The notes under the pieces: model-generated
Seen by the model: only the letters and a program-made list of their open reading frames with translations
What the model was told of the DNA's origin: nothing
Database searches by the model: none
Position numbers and translations under genes: made by a program
Assembly (NCBI GenBank): GCA_964058805.1
Contig: CAXKVV010001211.1
Location: 1-32,916 of the forward strand
Reading direction: 5' to 3'
DNA: 32,916 nucleotides
Origin: Schoenoplectus triqueter
Lineage: Eukaryota; Streptophyta; Magnoliopsida; Poales; Cyperaceae
Shown here: positions 1 to 9,548 of the stretch, in pieces
Layout of the letters: each line of letters begins with the position of its first letter
Position numbering within the stretch: the stretch's first letter is position 1

Positions 1-41
1 GACAAATCTAAAATACATACCTTTTTGTATTCTCTCTTTAG

Positions 42-200
42 ACTGTGGTGTTCTGCCTGGTGGATATCTATATAATGCTTGGAAAGGCCTTCTTGCCTTA
101 TCTGGAGGGGCTAAGTAGCACACAGCTGCGACTAGTAACTATTTATGCAAACAGGATCTCTCAGGCTAGGTCAGGTGCTCCAATTGATTCCCCTCATTGA
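42..200 (+). CDS. CLASP: CLASP (CLIP-associated protein), last coding exon, partial
   Basis: This is the terminal coding exon of a plant CLASP, a microtubule-associated protein that stabilises cortical microtubules. The exon follows a pyrimidine-rich acceptor (CTCTCTTTAG, 32-41) and is open for 52 codons to TGA at 198-200. The translation contains VFCLVDIYIMLGKAFLPYL, then LRLVTIYANRISQAR, and ends GAPIDSPH. This matches, from memory, the conserved C-terminal tail of plant CLASPs, just after the HEAT-like/TOG repeats. The rest of the gene (normally more than 1,400 residues) lies left of the window. Phase 0 at the exon start is inferred from the open frame. The identification is firm for the family; splice usage was not tested. 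Confidence 0.86.
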   Translation, partial: TVVFCLVDIYIMLGKAFLPYLEGLSSTQLRLVTIYANRISQARSGAPIDSPH

Positions 201-1272
201 TGAGTGCATTCTTTATATTAGCATGTTATATATTGACACTTGCATGTATGATTGGTGTTTTTTTGTATTTTGAGAGGTTGATTCTTTTTGTGTATTTGTA
301 TAGAGTGAGAGCTTTGTCCGAGAACTGTGATGCCATTTGGAATTTTCTTTTAGAGTGAGGATTTGATCCCCCATCTTAGTTTTAGGTTTAGGTGCAGAAT
401 GTACAAAATGAGTACAATTTTCTCTACCTATCTGGTGTTGTATCCTAGCAAGTTCATGGAAATCAAGCTGTTTGTTGTGTCTATGCATTTGCAGTTTAAA
501 GTTTGCTGCATCGTTTACTGTGCTCAATTCTCACTGGCCAAAAGTAAAGCTGCACTCCTGGAACAATCGCACAGGACATTTTTTTCGACTGGACTCGCTC
601 ATTGATGTTGGAAATAATTTCATTTTTCAGTTTCATATCACAATGTTCCTATCAGAAAGAAGTATTATAGCTGAAGTTCTCCATTTATTTATTTATTTTT
701 AGTTTACATTTCAGTGATGTCACCAACTGCTACATTGCTAGCAACTGGTTATGTTTTTCCTGCCTGGTTCTACTTTGATCAAAACATGGTTCGCATATTG
801 CTAAATAACAAACCGCTACTATTGTCGTTGGCTGGGGACGGCAGGTACTAAAATGCTTTTTTACGAGGACGTATCGTTGTTGTTTGTTCCAGAACACATT
901 CGACCTTGGAAATAAATAATCTGTTTTTGCGTCCCCAATTATAAACTTGACATAAAATTGGAATGACTGAAAGGAGCGTAAGCTGTTGCAACTTGCAGGT
1001 GAAAGTTTGTGCGCGGACAGTGCAGTCACTGCGATACCCAGCGTATCTGATTTTGATTTTTGGGAAAGCTAAAGAACTGCCAATTCATCATTCTTCGAAA
1101 GAAGAAAACCGTAGATGTGCTTACGGGCTTGTACTACTATAGGAAAAATGAAGGTGTTAGAGTTGGGGCCCATAAGCCCTAGAAGTAGACTACACGACAC
1201 ATACTGAATAGAGAGGGAGTAGACGCAGTAGAGAGGAATTTGGCGCGCTAGAGGCCACTGGCCCATCTGGCC
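201..1272. other. CLASP 3' UTR and spacer, then 5' flank of the next gene
   Basis: No coding region is supported here. The first few hundred bases are T-rich and probably carry the CLASP 3' UTR. The last part (about 1030-1272) is less AT-rich and should hold the promoter and 5' UTR of the gene starting at 1273. Open frames in this stretch are short, lack splice-consistent partners and resemble no family I know. Confidence 0.5.
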
Positions 1273-4200
1273 ATGGGGCGGTCGATCGCTAGACCTTCCT
1301 CCTCCAAGCGTTCACGCCGATCACCTCCTCTTAGCTCCAAATTCACATCTCGCTTCGAGTCATCCTCAGGTATGTTCTATTATTTTCTTCGTCAACCCTC
1401 ATGTCTGTCTCCGTCTAATGCGCGCGCGCGCATGACCACCGTATCACACATTCTCTATTTTCTTTTTTCTGTTATTGAAGCGAACATCGTTTTTTTCCTA
1501 TCACCTGAGAAGACCAGAGAGGAGCTGACTCTTATCGGTCAAGAATTACACATACTGTCTCGCAATTCTTATTTTTTGTAATGGCATCTTGAAATGTTTT
1601 GACTGAAGCTCTGTTTATTGGGATTTTTGAGGAAAGCGGACACTATTTCATTGTTATATGCATCAAAACCACCTCATAATTGAATATATGCGAAACAGTC
1701 CATGCTGATTTTGTCACCGAGTGAATGCTATCAACTTAGTTTAAACTTGGAGTCAGTATAAGTTTCTTCATCAAAATGTTTGTTCAAGTTAATTTTCTGC
1801 TCTAAATTGATTCCTATTTATCTATTTTATCTCATTTTTTTTATCAATTGAACCCTTTAACCGATCTTTTTTTTTATATTTGTATAGAATGAGATATCAG
1901 AATGTTACTCTAAGTAATTGCCATTACTATTTTTTTTCCTTTTCCAAGGACCAAAAGTAAGAAAAAAGTGCCAGAACTTGGCTGTCATTTGAGCAATAAC
2001 CATAACTACCTGTGTTTCTTTCTGAAGGACATTGTATAGTTCATTAGATATCTGGTTCTGCCAAAAGCCTGAGATGGTTTGAGAAATAAGACCTAGTTTG
2101 AAGTCAGAATGGACTCCTAAGGCTCTTTTTTTTTCCTAACTACTAATTTTCATATATTTGTAGATGAGAACATATTTGTTTGTGTTCAAGTCATTATGCA
2201 ATTAAGTTTTCTTAATTGCAATCTGTTGATTTAAAGTCAATCTTATTATTTTGTTTATTCTAATATTTGTACAGGAACCAAACAAAACAAAAAGGTCAAG
2301 TTTGCAGATTTTGATGGTGCACCAGAAAAACATTCTGGTCATGTCAAAAGAACCATTCCAAGTAACTTTCTATACCTGCCTGCCTCTTTTTAGTTCTATT
2401 ATTTTCAAATTTCTGCTATCAGTCAATCTATGCTACTTCCATTTAATTACCTTTTCTGTAGACCATGGAACTGGTGGTGCAAAGACGTCCGAGTTCATGT
2501 ACTACAAGAAATTATGTGGGACTTCTGGCCAGAAGGAAACATCCAGTAAGAAACATGTTCATCTCCATATCTTTTGATATCTACTATTCAGTTCTGATAA
2601 TTTCTTCTTTTGCTTCCACGTGTGCAAGCTCAAGGTTCCAATAAGACAAGAAATTCGTTTTCTGATCAAGTCGAGAAGGAAACTCCTGTTGGCTGTATCC
2701 ACTCCCCTCCCCATAAAGAGCCGTGTTGTTCTGGTTTGTTCTTTACTATAGTTATCTACTTGTGATTTAGAATAATTCAAATGGCTTCAACATTTATTTG
2801 AGCAAAGTCACATGCATTTATTGTAGGACTATATGATATGCCAAATTACAAATCGCATAGAGAAAGCGAATATCCTGCTCTTAAGATTACACCATTAGCT
2901 CAAGAGCCATTACTCTGGTCTCCAGAGGCTTCTAGAAACTCAAGTGAGAATATTTTAACCTTATTTTTTTTGTTCCAGAGGGCTCATGGAAAATTTGAAA
3001 CATGAGTATGGTCCTTCTGTCTTCCTAAATTCTTAATACTGTTTGCTCATTGCTCAATTGGAACAATGTAATTTTACTGGAAAATCCAAAGGTTCTCTTG
3101 CAATCAGATTAGTATGAGCTTCATTCTGGCTGTTTTGCAATCACTGAATTTGGATTGGGACATGAATTTGCTTCTACTGTCTCTTACTTCAGATGTGGAA
3201 CTTGAAAATGGAAGGGTGTTCTCAAACAAAAGGAGAAATTTAATCAAATTGGCAGCCAAGACACTGTCAATAGGAGTTAATTTCTTCCAGAGAAGGTTTG
3301 CTGCTATAAATTTTAAACATCTTAGTAATACTCATATTTGGTTGGCCTGAACTTGAAAACATACTTGGTCAGGTCAGATTTGATTGAAGAGCTAATTGAA
3401 AGGTTGGGCTTTAAGCAGCAGCCAAAAACTGTAAGAGTTCTTGTTATTTGGGAAGATTAATAGAAAATCTTGTATATTGAGCTTAATTTCTGTCTTTTTG
3501 GTCTGATTTTGCTGATTTACTGATTCATTCATATGACGGAAATTTTTTTTATCTCAAACTGACAGTTAGAGATGCCAACGGAGAAGTACCACCACCTTGG
3601 GCACAAACCTAAGTTGGAAAATTTAACCTGTAATGCAAGTAATCTCCGAACTCTGCCTTATACTGAAGGGGCCCAAGAGCCCGATGCCAGCTTAGGTTGG
3701 TCAATACAAGAACTTGGATGCTCAGATCTCTATCCTGATTTTAGCAAGGGCTTTCATGACAAAAATGCTCATGATAGCACCGCTTACCTGTTACCATCTT
3801 CATCATGCCATGATCTGGTCCCATATTCATTTGGGAGCGATGTCCCAGATCAATCCTTGGTTCCTTACACTGGCTTTCAAAGTCCAGTTGAGAAATTCAA
3901 TTCCAAGCTAACGAGTTGGGATGTGAAAGAGAGAGAAGATGAACAATCACATTTGCCTCTGGTATTATACAATCCTTCTCGTTTCCATGATGAGGTTGAA
4001 GAACTTGGTGGGGATGTGTTCTTTGGTTTGCCTCCCAGGAAAAAGGCTTCTGTTCTTGATTCAAGTGCTTCTTATGGTTATGACAGGGAGGACGTCTTTT
4101 CTCACATTTCTGATGAAGGTTTTAGTTTCCATGAGCAAAGCGTTCTGCTGGTGAATGCTAATTCAGAGAACAATACTTTTGGGTTCAGTTGTGATCTCCC

Positions 4201-4288
4201 ACTTTTGGATCCCCCACACTCTCTTGGTGGATCAGATTCGTGTGCTTATCGAAAATATACTTATGATCCCTTCCTAATTGATAACTGA
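1273..4288 (+). CDS. Unknown plant protein, eight exons, 457 aa
   Basis: I do not recognise this protein. Exons are 1273-1369, 2275-2361, 2462-2545, 2629-2733, 2827-2943, 3193-3295, 3373-3430 and 3566-4288. All joins are GT-AG and the summed length (1,374 nt) keeps one open frame to TGA at 4286-4288. The start is the first ATG of the frame, after a short GC-rich leader. The N-terminus is Ser/Arg/Lys-rich (MGRSIARPSSSKRSRRSPP) and exon 2 encodes a basic patch (KKVKFADFDG), which suggests a nuclear protein. Exons 6-7 give a possible helix-forming segment (RRNLIKLAAKTLSIG, SDLIEELIERLGF). Exon 8 encodes 240 acidic, Ser/Pro-rich, probably disordered residues ending DPFLID-N. No signal peptide or membrane segment is seen. 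The stop lies inside a duplicated segment. The exon model is well supported; the function is open. Confidence 0.72.
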
Positions 4289-4518
4289 GGTTTCTCTTGT
4301 TATGATGGAGAATAATTAATTTTGCTATGACTTAATTTTGCTAATTCAGAGAACAATACTTTTGGGTCCAGTTGTGATCTCCCACTTTTGGATCCCCCAC
4401 ACTCTCTTGGTGGATCAGATTCGTGTGCTTATCGAAAATATACTTATGATCCCTTCCTAATTGATGACTGATGTTTCTCTTGTTATGACTGAGAATAATT
4501 AATTTTGTTATGACTTAA
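4156..4518 (+). repeat. Tandem duplication of about 180 bp across the stop codon of gene 2
   Basis: Copy 1 (4156-4335) covers the last 44 codons or so, the stop and the start of the 3' UTR of the gene at 1273-4288. Copy 2 (4339-4518) repeats it at an offset of 183 bp with only a handful of substitutions (for example GGGTTCAG to GGGTCCAG and GATAACTGAGG to GATGACTGATG). Copy 2 sits in the 3' UTR and still reads as the same C-terminus followed by a stop. The high identity points to a recent event. Confidence 0.93.
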
Positions 4519-5800
4519 AACTTACAATATACTAGTTAAACGAGTCAACGGGGCATGTTCATTTAGTCAAAGAAGATTACTATGATCTTTGTTACTGACT
4601 GAAGATAGTAAAGGTTATTTTTAGTTTGATGTAACCAGTAACCAAAATCTGTGCTTGTAAGTTGTAACCCTCCTCTCTTTGTTAGACGGAGAAAACAAAA
4701 AGACAAATATTTCTTTATGTAGAGATAGTATTCTATAGTTTGACTGTATTGTAGATATGAAACGATTTTAGATCTTCATTAATGTAAAAAAATCTTGTTG
4801 CTTGAAAGAACACTATTTCGTAAAGTATTTTAATGAGGAGACGAGATGATCGAAACTGTGATTATCTTTGAAAATTACACGAGGACCAATATTTTTGGTA
4901 ATTTCGGCAATCTTAAAATAATAATTTATAATTTAGAAACCGACATTTTAAATGTGAAATGTTTCTTAGACTAAATCTTCATAGGTATTAAAAATAGGAG
5001 TAATTTTAGTGTATATTGAACTTTTATGGTACATTCGATGTTTATGGTATATATTCTTAAAAATATTATTTTAATAAAAAATCTAAAATAATTTATGTGT
5101 TTTCTTATGATTTAGATAGAATGTGTATTACATTTGAAATAATTTAGAGATTTCAATTCATCATTCATCACAATGTCATTGAAACTCCACCATTAAAATT
5201 TTGAAATTATATGATGAGCACAAAAAACTTTTTTAAATTTACTAAAATTTGATACACGTTATATCTACATAATTAGAAATTCATCTATAATTTTAGAATT
5301 TTCATCTAAGCAATATTTTTTAAAAAATGCACCATCAACATTCAACGCACATTTAAAAAATTACTTTAAAAATAATAATATCGAAGAAAACCAGAGAGAA
5401 TGATAATGTCAAAAATCGACATTATTTGCATTACTGAACTTCGATGATCCTTCCAAATCCTCAACTGAATTAAGCTTCGTCTTATATAAGCGCAATTCAT
5501 CAAACAGATATTTAGTTTTTGCTCACTAGACCATTATGATCGTCCTCAGAGTTGCTTTGTTTCAGTCCAAATCTGGCCTTTTTCCGTGACATCGCAGTAG
5601 AAGTTTTAAGAGCTTTATATTTTCACTTTGGATGTGTTTGGATTAAAAACCAGCGTTAGCATGATTATTAGCTAACCTCTGTAGTAGCAGTCTCTAACCC
5701 AAACATACCTAAAACAACAAAATAATAAGTACTAACGGTTATATCAAATAACTATTTACCTACTCGAATATGAAATGGATGTTGGAATACCTCCTTCAAA
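4519..5800. other. AT-rich intergenic sequence, no gene seen
   Basis: The first part probably contains the poly(A) region of the preceding gene. The rest is AT-rich with no open frame, RNA gene or clear repeat that I could support. Confidence 0.5.
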
Positions 5801-5807
5801 TGAGAGC

Positions 5808-6006
5808 GGGGTAGATACAAAGAGTTTTGAACTAAAAAAATGGTTCAAAGTCCTCCGGAGCCATTAATTTTGTATCGAGATTCATACTTTTAATAAATTC
5901 TAAATTTAAAATTCATACTTTCAATAATTATTACGAATCTCGATGCAAAATCAACGACGGAGAGTTTTGAACCAATTTTTTGGTTCAAAGCCCTCTGTAC
6001 CTCCCC
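5808..6006. mobile_element. Foldback MITE of about 200 bp with a probable 9-bp target duplication
   Basis: The left arm (from GGGGTAGATACAAAGAG, then TTTTGAACTAAAAAAATGG) is the imperfect reverse complement of the right arm (CCAATTTTTTGGTTCAAAG, then CCCTCTGTACCTCCCC). Pairing continues inward through the sequence read as TGTATCGAGATTC on one side and GAATCTCGATGCA on the other, so most of the element can form one long hairpin. CCTTCAAAT occurs at 5793-5801 and again at 6012-6020, consistent with a 9-bp target-site duplication as made by Mutator-type elements. Exact ends are uncertain by a few bases. It encodes no protein. Confidence 0.7.
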
Positions 6007-6506
6007 ATTTCCCTTCAAATTAGATTCTCTCTCTCTGCACCAAATGTGCCGCTACTATGGTTGCACTATTTCATTACTTATTTTATGATTATTTTTTTTC
6101 AAGCTAATAGAAAAAAATACATTGAAACCTTTTTTTGGCATCTTTTCTGATTATGCAGAATATTTTCCCCATAAAATTCTGATCTAACAAAAAAAATGTT
6201 ATTTATTGTTTTTTCATTTTGTAATTGTTGTTGCAAATTTGGTTGTACATATTTGTACAAAATTGATTCAATTTGTTGCTTATTTAGCTGATTATATATC
6301 GACAATGCGGAAGATTTTCGCAATTATGCATTTTTTAAAGTTTCGTTCGATCCATGGTACCATTTTGAATTTGTGGTTATAATATGTTATACATCCATGT
6401 ATACATTTTTAGAGTATTTTGTGTCCCACAAATTGACTAATAATTTCTATGACTATAGACAAAATGATGTTAGGATCCATGCGCGTCATTTATATATAGC
6501 GAAATT

Positions 6507-6721
6507 TAATCTGATATATCGATTTAAGTTTAACAAACGTAGTTTACCGTAGGCGCGTGAAAATAATTTGTTAATAATTGAAGTCTTTTTTTGTAATTTT
6601 CCAACATTTTAGCCCTAATCTGATATATCGATTTAAGTTTAACAAACGTAGTTTACCGTAGGCGCGTGAAAATAATTTGTTAATAATTGAAGTCTTTTTT
6701 TGTAATTTTCCAACATTTTAG
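6507..6721. repeat. Perfect 106-bp tandem duplication
   Basis: Two copies of a 106-bp unit, 6507-6612 and 6616-6721, start TAATCTGATATATCGATTTA and end TTTTCCAACATTTTAG. I found no mismatch between them when read side by side. Three bases (CCC) separate the copies. The unit is non-coding. Such identity suggests a very recent duplication or an assembly artefact. Confidence 0.95.
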
Positions 6722-6724
6722 ACT

Positions 6725-7618
6725 AGGGCTGTAAATGAGTCGAGTTTGAGCGAGTCGGGCTTAGCTCAAGCTCGACTCATGAAAATTCGAGTCGAACTCG
6801 TTACTATTCAAACTAGCTCACGAATCAATGCATATACGTTGACTCGTTTGACATTTATATTTAGTATATCTATAAACTATAAATTCGATATATCTATAAA
6901 AATGATACATTATTTAGTATAAAATTGATATATCAACAATTTATATTTTCAATAAAATCTTTACTACACTAATTTGAATGGATGGATCAGCAAAAAAACT
7001 ATCGAGTCAGATATATTAGTCGAGTCACGAGTAAGTATAAGAAGTCATTAAGCTGTTGAGATGATAACAGGGGCGGACCCAAGTGGTTCCAGGAGAGTCC
7101 CATGGATTTTGAAAAATAGTGTTTTTAGTAATTTGCCCCATCTGAAAAGTTTTTTTGCCCTCTGGATTGTCTGATTATTTTTATTAAAAAAATATTTAAT
7201 ATCGTGCATAATGAAATAATTATACAAAGATATCAAAATATAAAGTTCCGTAGATAAAAATTTTCTTCATCAACTTGATTATCTATTACTTTGAGGTTTA
7301 TTTTATTATTATTTTAATATATAAAATCTTATTATTTTAATATTTTTTTATTAGTTAAGTATATATATTAAATTATTAATTTTTTTATTTAGTATCTGAT
7401 TAGTTAATGGATTTGAATCTGATAAGTTATTACAATCCGATAATTATCTCCCTGACCAAAATCTTGAATCCGCCCCTGGATGATGAGATCATGAGAGATA
7501 AATTATCGAATTAGAATTTAACAGAAAAAAATATAAATTATTACTATTCGAGTTGAGTTGAGCTACGAGCCGAGCCAACTTCAACTCCAACTCTAACTCC
7601 AACTCAGCTCATTTAACT
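6725..7618. repeat. Degenerate repeat beginning AGGGCTGTAAATGAG, interrupted by a hAT-like element
   Basis: The left part (AGGGCTGTAAATGAGTCGAG, followed by alternating GAGTCGGGCTTAGCTCAAG and CTCGACTC motifs) has the look of a common plant interspersed repeat whose other end reads as the reverse complement. A matching right part occurs at about 7545-7618 (GTTGAGCTACGAGCCGAGCC ... CTCAGCTCATTTAAC). The hAT-like element at 7068-7478 separates the two halves. The family is named from general resemblance only. Confidence 0.55.
7068..7478. mobile_element. Non-autonomous hAT-like element, 411 bp, with 8-bp target duplication
   Basis: The element begins CAGGGGCGGA and ends with its inverted copy (TCCGCCCCTG), a terminal inverted repeat typical of plant hAT-type elements. 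The flanking 8-mers are GATGATAA (7060-7067) and GATGATGA (7479-7486), a target-site duplication with one mismatch, matching the 8-bp rule of the hAT superfamily. The interior is AT-rich and has no transposase frame, so it depends on a transposase elsewhere. It is inserted inside an older repeat. Confidence 0.75.
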
Positions 7619-7626
7619 ATCAAATC

Positions 7627-7699
7627 AGATTAGCTAGAATATATTAGCTCAAATTAAATTAACTCGAATCAAATTAGATTAGCTAGAATATATTAGCTC
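7627..7699. repeat. 24-bp direct repeat, two copies
   Basis: A 24-bp unit starting AGATTAGCTAGAATATATTA and ending GCTC occurs at 7627-7650 and 7676-7699, 49 bp apart. It lies just upstream of the LPA1-like gene, in the likely promoter region. No function is evident. Confidence 0.8.
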
Positions 7700-7878
7700 G
7701 AAGTCGAATGGAACGCAGCTCTATTTTCTCGTCGCCGTACCTACTACCTGTTCCATTTGCCTCCACAAGATCAAATTGTGGTACAAAGCTCACCACTGTC
7801 TAATAGGTCTACACTCCACAATGCAACCTCACTTTTCCGACTTCTCTCCTGGGTTTTCCCGGAAGCCGAATACAGGCG

Positions 7879-9548
7879 ATGGGTACCGTTCCCTTGCTTC
7901 ATTCTTCACATTTTTCGCGCTTCTTTGGTAGTACAACTGGAACTGGTACTGCTCGCACCATCGCTTCACTCGATACCCCCCTTTCAAAACAGAAAAGATA
8001 TCTCCTGTTCAGAAACCGGCGCAGTTCTCCTTCTTGGAACTGGAGACAACGGCGAGCTTGCTATATATGCTGCTCCTCCGCCAATAAGCCTTCTACCTCT
8101 TCTGACATTAGGTATTTATCATCTCTAACTTTTTCTCCAACTTATGGGTGATTTAAGCCAAATTGATGGGTGGGGGGGGGGGGGGGGGGGGCTTCTTGTG
8201 TTGATTTTATTGGAAATCTTTCACCCCCAATTTGAGGGTTAAAAATATTAACCGGTTCTTATTTTCCATCTTCTACCATTCCATTCCTTCTAAACTCTAA
8301 GGTACCAACATATACTTCAAAATGTAGTTCTTTTATTATCTCTTGTTCCTTTTATGTCACTTGTATCTGGCACATGAGAATTAAATTGACACAGAGACAA
8401 ACTGACATCCTACAGCCCCTGAAATTACAAATTGCAGAAAAACTGAGAAGTTTATCGATAAATTTATTTGTTTGTGTAATACTAGGTGAAACCTTTTAGC
8501 CATCTTTCATTTGAACTAAATATGTGTTGTTTATTCATCCCTTTTTACTCAGCTTAACTGCTAAACTACGAAGCGAAGTGCTCTCTCCATTTCGTTCCGT
8601 GCGCATGTTCTTCTACCTTGCATTCATCGCCAGTGGCTCCTTGGGTGGGCTGATATCTCTCACCCAACTTATCCCTGCATTAACCTCTCCGTCTAAATCA
8701 CAAAACTTACCCACCATCCTGCAATCCATTGGCATAGACTTGGCTGCAGTTCTACTCTTTGCTTTTCTCTACACAAGAGAAAATAAAGCCAAAAATACTC
8801 AGGAAGCTAGAATAGCAAGAGAAGAGAGCCTCTCTAAACTTAGACTTAGATTGAATGAGAAAAAAATCATTTCCATGGAAGAGTTGAGAGGCGTTTCAAG
8901 GCTTGTAATTGTCGCGGGTCCTTCTTCGTTTCTTCTGGAGTCATTTGAGAGGTGTAAGGCATTTGTGAATGGACTTGCGGAGCGAGGAGTCCTGGTTGTT
9001 CCTTTTTGCACTGAAGGTGAGATTCCCAATTTTAAGTTGCTTGCAAGTGGGGGTGAGATGGCAGATGATGAGATGATAAAGAGACTCTGGCAGCTTACTC
9101 CTGTTTATGTTTCTGAATGGACCCAGTAAGAATGTAGTATTAAATGTTGTTAATATATTTTTAATGGAATATTAAAGATTGAAAGAACATATATGAAAGT
9201 AGCAAATGCAGGTTTTATTGTTAATTAAAGTATATATTCATGCATGAACCTTTCTTTCTCGTGTCATTGCAGATGGTTAGATGAACAGAAAAAACTGGCT
9301 AATGTAGCTCCTGATTCCCCTGTGTAAGCATTATTTTTCTCACTAATGATCTTTGTTCTCTTGTTCCATAAACTTATTTTTTTCTCCTCTTTCTTATTTC
9401 TGATTGAAGGTACTTGTCTCTACGAATGGATGGACGTGTACGAGGTAGTGGGGTCAGTTATCCGCCCTGGGGTGCATTTGTGGCACAATTGCCTCCAGTT
9501 AAAGGCCTGTGGTCTGGCCTTCTTGATGGCATGGATGGTAGAGTTTGA
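7879..9548 (+). CDS. LOW PSII ACCUMULATION 1-like chloroplast protein (Rep27/DUF3493 family)
   Basis: Exons are 7879-8111, 8553-9125, 9273-9323 and 9410-9548; all introns are GT-AG and the 996 coding bases give 331 residues. The family (LPA1 and the TPR-less LPA1-like proteins of plants, REP27 of Chlamydomonas) is linked to photosystem II biogenesis or repair in thylakoids. The first 60-75 residues are rich in Ser, Thr and Arg with few acids, as in a chloroplast transit peptide. The conserved domain starts near residue 81 (AKLRSEVLSPFRSVRMFFYL). Membrane segments are likely at about 97-118 and 137-151 (GIDLAAVLLFAFLY), followed by a stromal-type region (LVIVAGPSSFLLESFERC) and the conserved end SGVSYPPWGAFVAQLP ... 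LLDGMDGRV. There are no TPRs, so this is the LPA1-like rather than the LPA1 subgroup. The family assignment is from memory of the domain; the role in this plant is inferred. Confidence 0.85.
8172..8191 (+). repeat. Run of 20 guanines in intron 1 of the LPA1-like gene
   Basis: An uninterrupted G20 tract lies 61 bp after the intron 1 donor. On the sense strand it can in principle form a G-quadruplex in the pre-mRNA. Such tracts are also prone to sequencing and length error. Confidence 0.97.

Noticed and set aside
7757..8128. Open frame of 123 codons at the start of the LPA1-like gene
   Set aside because: It is in a different frame from the exon starting at 7879, which alone splices in frame to the conserved domain in exon 2.
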